Source: Oikopleura dioica | Taxonomy: Eukaryota; Chordata; Appendicularia; Copelata; Oikopleuridae | Reading direction: 5' to 3' | Length of the DNA: 64,000 nucleotides | NCBI GenBank assembly: GCA_907165135.1 | Contig: OU015566.1 | Coordinates: 3,288,501-3,352,500 of the forward strand | Shown: piece after piece, positions 58,217 to 64,000 of the stretch | Position numbering within the stretch: position 1 is the stretch's first letter | Layout of the letters: each line of letters opens with the position of its first letter | Notes under the pieces: model-generated | What the model saw: the letters and a program-made list of their open reading frames with translations, nothing else | What the model was told of the DNA's origin: nothing | Databases searched by the model: none | Translations under genes and position numbers: made by a program

Positions 58217-59084
58217 AATATAAAGAAATGCGTTGTTTTTGTAGATCCAATACTTGAATTTAATTCGAATTTTAATAAAATTTTGCATGGCTCAAACAAC
58301 ATGAGCGAATTTATTGCAGACCGAAAATGTCTTTTAACTTATTAATGTTGAAATCAGTGGAAAGTTATAAATGAATAAGAAATTTTTGGCTTAGATTATA
58401 AAAGAATATATTACGTTTCTTACGTTCTCTTGTTTCCCTTATTATTTATAAGCCTAAAATTGATAAATGACCTATCATAGATAAGAACAGGATAAAAACG
58501 GGAGAATCTAGGACAAGGGATTAGCAGGCCGCTAAAAATAGAACGCGGCAGCGGAGCCTAGTCAACGGCAGCAGAGACTCCCAGGAAACGGCGGAAGGTG
58601 TCACAGGCGCGCGAGAGCATCTAGATTCAAGCGGGTGCCCCGAAATCACGCAGGTTCATTCCAAAAGGTTATAGCTTGAGGCTAAAACCTTAAATTGGGA
58701 AACTTATATTAGAGACTTTTTCTCAGCAGGAGCATTACCAATAAGACTCCTACCTGATTCAAAAAGACTCTAAGGTAGACCATCAATCGATACTACCGCT
58801 TATTTCACCTAAAGTCCAAGGACTATAAAAAAAAAAAAGGGGGAATTCCCTTCTTCAGAATCTAGAAGCGTTTTCGGCCTCTTTGACTCACCTCTCAGAG
58901 CACGGGTTTCCTTCGAAATCTTCGAACGCTAAACCGACCCACCTTGGCTCCGCCAATCAGGTGCGCCGCGATTATTTCTTAAAAAAAAGAGATTCAAACT
59001 GTGAGGAAAAAGAGAAATGAGCCGTTTCACTGCCGTTTCCAGAATCCTTGACTCTCTCATCTTTTAAAACTCCCTTTTCAGACC
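58217..59084. promoter_or_regulatory. leader region of the multi-ORF unit
   Basis: After NAGK the composition changes near 58500 from AT-rich to A/C/G-rich with frequent GACTC. GGACTATAAAAAAAAAAAAG at about 58819 is TATA-like. No tRNA-primer site or terminal repeat could be recognised. The left boundary is not visible. Confidence 0.35.
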
Positions 59085-59231
59085 ATGATCGAGAAAGCTT
59101 TCCTCGAGGCAGCCGAGGATTTTGCCCCGAAATGGGGAATAGCCCTGGATTCTGACCCGTCCAAGCCATTGGAAAATTCTGAAAGGAGAATCCAGACTCT
59201 GAACGAGACTGTGACCAGGAAAGGATCTTAA
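59085..59231 (+). CDS. small ORF 1 of multi-ORF unit (48 aa)
   Basis: MIEKAFLEAAEDFAPKWGIA to a stop at 59229. Acidic, no known motif. The following big frame is open back to about 59210 in another phase, so the two could be joined by a splice or a frameshift. Function unknown. Confidence 0.45.
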   Translation: MIEKAFLEAAEDFAPKWGIALDSDPSKPLENSERRIQTLNETVTRKGS

Positions 59232-59268
59232 GCTCTCTCAGATTCTTAACTTTCTGAAATCTTTTAAT

Positions 59269-62265
59269 ATGAAGAGAGTCTTATCCATCAAAAGAAATTC
59301 CCTGCTGCTTTCGAGTCAGGTGAACTGGAAAAGAATCTCACGCACATCCACAGCGAAGCCAAAGATTCAAACAAGGCTGATCAGACTCTACGTCCCGGCG
59401 GACGCGAATGAGCCACTCTCCAACCACAGGCTGGCCTTTGATCTTCAAGCCCCTTCAAAAGCGAAGTTCAATTTCGCGGAGCTAGCATCCTGGACAAAGA
59501 TCATCTTCACTTCACCCATGGGTAAAGAGTCACTTTGGGCAGCGAACCCGCGCAACGAGCCCAGCTTCACTCTCGAGCAAATTGCTGAAGAAATAGCTGA
59601 AGCAGAAAATGACTCCCCCGAAGATTGGAGCCTAGAGTCGAAGCCATTTCCCTTCAAACCGCTGCTCAGCCCAACAAAACTCCTGAAAAAAGATGCCTCA
59701 GGCATGAGCGTAGAACCAAGCGTCAACATTACCGACTCAGAGACATTGGAGGAACTCCTGAAAGCCCTGAACATAGAGAAAGGCCCGTTAAGAATCTTGG
59801 CCCGACGAGGAGACACACCAGCTTCAAAAGCCGCCCCAAAGCCTGACGAGAAGGGCAAACTCTATCCCACCAATGTGATGGAAGAATTTTCAAAATGGAA
59901 CAAGCTGGCGAGCCAAGACTGGTTCCAAGCATGGGAAGACTCGGAAAATCAGAATGTCCTCAACAAGGGTTTTTGGCACCATGTCTGTCTCCGAGTAATC
60001 ATGGAGGACAAAATCAAGGCTCAAGCAAATTACGAAAGACCTGAATTCCCGGATGAACACTGGCTCCAGAGACTCTTAAAAAAGGGACTGGAAGAAATCT
60101 TCAACGGACTCAGTTGCACAGAAGCAGACGCAAACCCGGCGGAATTCTTTGACTCACTCAAACAAATGGAAGCGATCAACAGCGACTGGCGCGAGATCTG
60201 CCACCAGGAGAACGCCTGGTTGACTCTCAAGAAATACGGTGAAACGAAATGGGCAAGAAAGGAACCAGCAAATAAAAACAGCTGGATTCTGGATGTTATT
60301 GGTGAATTCAGACTCGAAGACTCCGAACAACCGGTTCAGACTCCATTATCAAAAATCCTCACGCCACTAGTACTTCACCTAGCTCACCGACAGATCTCAG
60401 AAGACTCAGTCATAAGCCAAGACGGAAGCTGCGAGATTATGCTGACTCAGTGGCACATAGAATGGCTCGAGCTCAAAAACAAGAAATCGCTGAAAAAATG
60501 GATTGAAGCAGCAGCAAGAAAGGTTGTCCCCATCAACACAACCGCCAGAATCAAAGAAATTGGGGAAGGGGATTCACATTGGATAATGTGGATTCCATAC
60601 AAGGTGATTCCGCAACTGTGGGTCTTCAATATTGGGAAAGATCAAATCCACCGAAGGGAGAAATCATTGCTCTCACTAGCAGCTCACCCAGGACTCGCTC
60701 CGGAAGAATCAGAAGCGCTAAAGACTCTATCAGCCCAACCATGGACCGAAGAGAACGTCCGGAAATGCATCAGACAATTCCAAAAGCCCACCAGAAATTT
60801 CTACGCGTCAGGAAAAGCCTGCATTGTGGGAGTCAACCGCCCCTTCTCGACTCAAAAGGACATTCTCGAAATCATCGGGAAAATAGTCAGAGACACAAAA
60901 GCTTGCCCTCAGTCCCGCTCAATAGAGCACAACCTCGGAGTCCTGACAGCTGGATGGAACTGGACAAGTGGCAAAAGATTCAGCCCAAACTCGATTTTAA
61001 GATGCTTCATAGACAAATGGACTCAAAAGAGAGAAGAGATTTCCAAAGTGCCAAGACTCCAATTCCAGCGCGAAAAACTGGAAAAACGGAAAAGATCCTG
61101 CGAATGGCCGTTCTGCGGCGAAGCCGATGGAGATTCAGCCTGGTGCAGCAAACACCAGGAAGCACAGGAGATCAGAGAACTCAGACAGCCTCAATGCACG
61201 GAAAGCTGCATGTCCAGAAATGGGATGTTCCAAAAAGGACTCTCAGGAAAGCGTCTCGAGATCGGAATCTCCAGCGACGAGTGGCAACAAATCTATGTCA
61301 GACTCTCAGAAGCCTTCAAAACCCCTAACCTAGCAGACCTTGACGCTGAGCTCATCCAAACCATCCAGAACACCACTGTTCACGGTTTTGACTCAGTAAT
61401 AGAAGCATGGACATCGACAACGATCCTCTTCCAAGGGCAGAACGACTCTACAGCAAGCTTCAGAAAGCTCGAGGACTCCGAGAAATGGATAGCGAAAAGG
61501 CCACGTCAGGAGAAGCCAGAAGCGGCGGGAATCGTCATTTACCACGCTGGCCTTGCAAGATGCGGCAAAAAGTTTGACGCTTTCGTGGTAGGAAACAAAA
61601 CGGCCGGAAAGAATCGGCACTTGGAGAATCTAGCGAAGGAAATCTCCAAGAAATCAGGAGATAAATGGCTCGAAGTAGCAGAGCTGATCAGCGAGCACAC
61701 AAGATTCAAACACACGACTCTGCTCCTACCTTCATACGAAGACGCAAAAGAACTCCGACGGGCCTTGGTCGCCTGGGCAGCACCGTATGTTCGATTCGTT
61801 ACTCAGACTCTGGAAAAGGGCTTCTTATCGAACCTCAAAGGAGACCGAAATCAACGATATTCAGGATTCTGGGAAATCTTCTCAATGGCTTGCGATGGAG
61901 ACTATGAATCTAGAATCACACCTTGTTGGGGCCACCCAAGAGTGGCAGAATTCATGGCCAGAAGCTGCAACAACCTTGGGACAGCGAAAGAAGGAATCCA
62001 GAAAGTGGAAGGACTCAGAATCAGAGCCAACAGAACAACTTGGGAAGACGCGGAGTCAAAAAGACACAAACTAATGCCAAATACCCCTTTCTCGACTCAC
62101 CTCCGGGACATCTTGCTGGACGGAATCAGAGCCGGAGAAAACCTCGACATGGAAGGGAACGAACGAGCCGGAGCAGAAAATTTCTTCCCCAACGTCTGGA
62201 CTCAAACACAACAGACTCTCGAAGATCGGATGGCACGACTAGAGCTCCTTAAAGCCGACAACTAG
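59269..62265 (+). CDS. 998-aa ORF, unknown, mobile- or virus-like
   Basis: One uninterrupted 3-kb frame, striking in a region where genes have introns every 100-300 bp. Codons are T-poor and A-rich and differ from neighbours; GACTC is very frequent. No reverse transcriptase (YxDD), integrase, protease or helicase motif is seen. A Cys/His cluster CEWPFCGEADGDSAWCSKHQ near residue 610 could bind zinc. Basic and acidic helical stretches elsewhere. A gag-like or capsid-like role would be a guess; a standalone domesticated gene is an alternative. Start chosen at the first ATG of the frame; an extension upstream is possible. Confidence 0.7.
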   Translation: MKRVLSIKRNSLLLSSQVNWKRISRTSTAKPKIQTRLIRLYVPADANEPLSNHRLAFDLQAPSKAKFNFAELASWTKIIFTSPMGKESLWAANPRNEPSFTLEQIAEEIAEAENDSPEDWSLESKPFPFKPLLSPTKLLKKDASGMSVEPSVNITDSETLEELLKALNIEKGPLRILARRGDTPASKAAPKPDEKGKLYPTNVMEEFSKWNKLASQDWFQAWEDSENQNVLNKGFWHHVCLRVIMEDKIKAQANYERPEFPDEHWLQRLLKKGLEEIFNGLSCTEADANPAEFFDSLKQMEAINSDWREICHQENAWLTLKKYGETKWARKEPANKNSWILDVIGEFRLEDSEQPVQTPLSKILTPLVLHLAHRQISEDSVISQDGSCEIMLTQWHIEWLELKNKKSLKKWIEAAARKVVPINTTARIKEIGEGDSHWIMWIPYKVIPQLWVFNIGKDQIHRREKSLLSLAAHPGLAPEESEALKTLSAQPWTEENVRKCIRQFQKPTRNFYASGKACIVGVNRPFSTQKDILEIIGKIVRDTKACPQSRSIEHNLGVLTAGWNWTSGKRFSPNSILRCFIDKWTQKREEISKVPRLQFQREKLEKRKRSCEWPFCGEADGDSAWCSKHQEAQEIRELRQPQCTESCMSRNGMFQKGLSGKRLEIGISSDEWQQIYVRLSEAFKTPNLADLDAELIQTIQNTTVHGFDSVIEAWTSTTILFQGQNDSTASFRKLEDSEKWIAKRPRQEKPEAAGIVIYHAGLARCGKKFDAFVVGNKTAGKNRHLENLAKEISKKSGDKWLEVAELISEHTRFKHTTLLLPSYEDAKELRRALVAWAAPYVRFVTQTLEKGFLSNLKGDRNQRYSGFWEIFSMACDGDYESRITPCWGHPRVAEFMARSCNNLGTAKEGIQKVEGLRIRANRTTWEDAESKRHKLMPNTPFSTHLRDILLDGIRAGENLDMEGNERAGAENFFPNVWTQTQQTLEDRMARLELLKADN

Positions 62266-62932
62266 ATTCAAATTCAGGAACGGACTCAAAGATAAAATAC
62301 TTTTAGCGTCAAAATAAATGAAAAATTGAGTCAAAATTAGCCACCCCAGCCAAAACACTAGAATCAAGGAACAGGTTTACATGAATCTACCGATTAAGGC
62401 AGCTGAGCGAGCCAAATTAAAAAAAAAGAGAAAAATCTTATTGTAAACCTTCAAAAACAGCCAAAAACCCTTCCTCCTCTTCTTCTGACTCCCTACTGCC
62501 ATCTTCTGGAGTCCACAAAACGCACAAAAAGAATCCATTCCAGGCCAGGTCCAAGATATTTAAGCATAAAGAGTCAAAATAGCATTTTAAAACAAGATCC
62601 GGGACCGTGGGAAAGTCTTTCCGCGACCCGAGAATCGGGGGCGCTGATTGGCTGGCGCGCGCGCCAATGGACAAAGGACGGGATCAAAAGCCAAATTCTC
62701 AGAAATTTTTCCATTTTCAAAGAATCAAGGATTAAAATCCCAAGAAAAAGAGAATCTCAGACGCAAAAGAAGCCAAACCAAAAAGAAAAATTTAGCTTTC
62801 ATTTCTGACTCGAAAATTGTTTCTAGATTCCCTTCCATCCCAAATTCTCCTGGCGCCAAAAATTTTTCAAATCCCCAGACTCTAAAACGAAACTTTTTTT
62901 CAGACTCAGAAATGCCAAGAGACGCAGAAAAA
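62266..62932. promoter_or_regulatory. inter-ORF region with CCAAT/inverted CCAAT core
   Basis: Contains GATTGGCTGGCGCGCGCGCC followed by AATGG at about 62646-62670, a near-palindrome holding an inverted CCAAT box and a GC core, as expected of a promoter. An open frame from 62648 overlaps it, but the protein-like part starts only at 62912. Confidence 0.4.
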
Positions 62933-63244
62933 GTCCAGATGCCCAGCGGGGATGAACTAGAGAGACTCCGAAACGAAGCTGGAATCGTCCAAGACCCCAT
63001 CGGCGACGAAAACTTCTGGAGACAGAGAAAGTCGGCAATCAGATCCGACCCGGTGACGCAGAGACCGAACGAAAAGAAGGGCCGAATGCTCAACCGGATG
63101 AGACGCAGAATCGCAGACAGATTCACTGATCTGCTGGAACAGATTCTCGAAGGAAAGGGTCCTCTTAATTTCCCAAGAATATTTAAAATAAAAGAAAAAG
63201 CTTTGATTAAAAACTTCTTAAAGAAAAAGAAGGAAAAGAAATGA
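62912..63244 (+). CDS. ORF 3 of multi-ORF unit
   Basis: The protein-like part starts MPRDAEKVQMPSGDELERLR and ends in Lys-rich KKKKEKK at the stop 63242-63244. The frame is open upstream to 62648. Basic, helical. Its stop overlaps the start of the next ORF as ATGA. No homology recognised. Confidence 0.5.
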   Translation: MPRDAEKVQMPSGDELERLRNEAGIVQDPIGDENFWRQRKSAIRSDPVTQRPNEKKGRMLNRMRRRIADRFTDLLEQILEGKGPLNFPRIFKIKEKALIKNFLKKKKEKK

Positions 63245-63579
63245 CCCAAATTAAAGGATTCTCCGATCCAAACAGGCAGATGAGTCTCGACGGCTGGCAA
63301 CATGCGATCAACGGCGCTTCGAACGTTCTCTCGGATCTTATCCGAGAAGAAAACGGAAAGTTCAACGAAGACGACCAGAATCAGTCAGACGAGAGTCTTT
63401 TCTACGGATGCCTCAACACCGCCAAGACCACCATGGACATCCCACCGCTCCTCAACGTCGTCTACGTCGACAAAGACCGCCAGATTCCAGAAGGAAGACT
63501 CCCCGCCTACCAAGAGAGAGTCTCAGCTATCAAGGAATGGGTTCAAAAAAATTCTAGAACTAAAAAACAAGAAACTTAG
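63241..63579 (+). CDS. ORF 4 of multi-ORF unit (112 aa)
   Basis: MTQIKGFSDPNRQMSLDGWQ to a stop at 63577. ATGA overlap with ORF 3 at 63241-63244. Mixed composition with a plausible globular middle (FYGCLNTAKTTMDIPPLLNV). No known family. Confidence 0.5.
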   Translation: MTQIKGFSDPNRQMSLDGWQHAINGASNVLSDLIREENGKFNEDDQNQSDESLFYGCLNTAKTTMDIPPLLNVVYVDKDRQIPEGRLPAYQERVSAIKEWVQKNSRTKKQET

Positions 63580-63928
63580 TACGCCTAATAAAAGGAAAGA
63601 AAAAGAACCCGAAATAAAGTCCAGAGCGGATTTCCTGTTCAGGAAAGATAGACTCCCAAAAAGAGGCGAAGACTCCCTCGAGTCCTGGAAGGAGAAGCGA
63701 AGAGACGAGTACATCAAAGACGGAGTTCCAGAGGACATCGCCAGAGTCCTGACCCGTCGAGACTCAGGAGTCATCGGTTGGACGTCGAGACGAGATGGAA
63801 CCTGCCAGACCGACAGTGTGGACGCTCAGCAGGCCAAGACTCAGCAGACTCAGACCAACTCAGGGACTGGTTTTGAAAACCCGAAACAGAAATATAAGAC
63901 TCAAATCAGTCAAAACTTGACTTCATAA
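63560..63928 (+). CDS. ORF 5 of multi-ORF unit
   Basis: The frame is open from 63302, but the protein-like part begins where ORF 4 ends: RADFLFRKDRLPKRGEDSLE, IARVLTRRDSGVIGW, then Gln/Thr-rich to a stop at 63926. It lies +1 relative to ORF 4 across TTCAAAAAAATTC. Very basic N-terminal half. Function unknown. Confidence 0.45.
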   Translation, partial: LKNKKLSTPNKRKEKEPEIKSRADFLFRKDRLPKRGEDSLESWKEKRRDEYIKDGVPEDIARVLTRRDSGVIGWTSRRDGTCQTDSVDAQQAKTQQTQTNSGTGFENPKQKYKTQISQNLTS

Positions 63929-64000
63929 ATTCGGAAATCAAACCATTCAAAGACTCAAAAGACTCCGAGACTCAAACCGAGATGTCCAGCACCTCGATGG

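Noticed and set aside
60579-62252. Alternative-frame ORFs within the 998-aa ORF
   Set aside because: Expected in T-poor sequence; no separate start context or protein-like features.

Overview
The window reads as nuclear DNA of a small, compact metazoan genome, most likely an appendicularian tunicate (Oikopleura-like). Reasons: genes with animal orthologues (PPP2R3, AAAS, CRELD, HEXA/B, NAGK, MNX, CFAP99, RPL29) packed on both strands; introns mostly 38-60 bp; GA-AG and GC-AG introns needed to keep conserved protein motifs; two same-strand genes 110 bp apart with an acceptor-like site just before the second ATG; and large secreted Cys-repeat and lectin proteins of the kind expected in appendicularian houses. 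The species call is inference; I ran no search.

Layout. 1-2.1 kb: 3' part of an EGF/mucin gene. 2.55-5.15 kb: a hAT-type element with a perfect 8-bp target duplication, filled with a 56-bp satellite that holds another inserted element. 5.5-9.6 kb: CUB + Cys-repeat secreted protein (oikosin-like). 10-14.1 kb (minus): PPP2R3, whose large intron holds a C-type-lectin-like locus on the other strand, followed by an OB-fold gene in probable operon. 14.4-16.7 kb: AAAS and RPL29; a foldback transposon sits 5 bp past the RPL29 stop codon. 17.9-25.7 kb (minus): CRELD, a RhoGAP gene with a possible nested membrane-protein gene, a Cys-rich trypsin-like protease and a multi-pass membrane protein. 26-30.5 kb: second trypsin-like protease, LIM protein, single-pass membrane protein. 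30.9-34.3 kb (minus): beta-hexosaminidase with a second copy of the foldback transposon in intron 1. 34.3-38.9 kb: gene-poor, AT-rich, with another foldback element. 39-45.4 kb: SUEL-type lectin, MNX homeobox, Cys-rich/kelch protein. 45.9-58.2 kb: Ser-rich gene, pancreatic-type lipase with a 1-bp frame break, CFAP99-like and a second coiled-coil gene, membrane protein, NAGK with a second hAT-like element in intron 1. 58.5-64 kb: an intron-poor, multi-ORF unit (998-aa ORF plus four smaller ones) unlike its surroundings, running off the window end; I could not assign it to a family, and it is the best candidate for something undescribed.

The genes do not form one pathway. Themes are extracellular proteins (mucin, Cys-repeat, SUEL lectin, kelch, proteases, lipase), sugar salvage (hexosaminidase and GlcNAc kinase) and cilia. 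Most exon chains below were joined by hand and checked for reading phase; those that close exactly in frame are given higher confidence.
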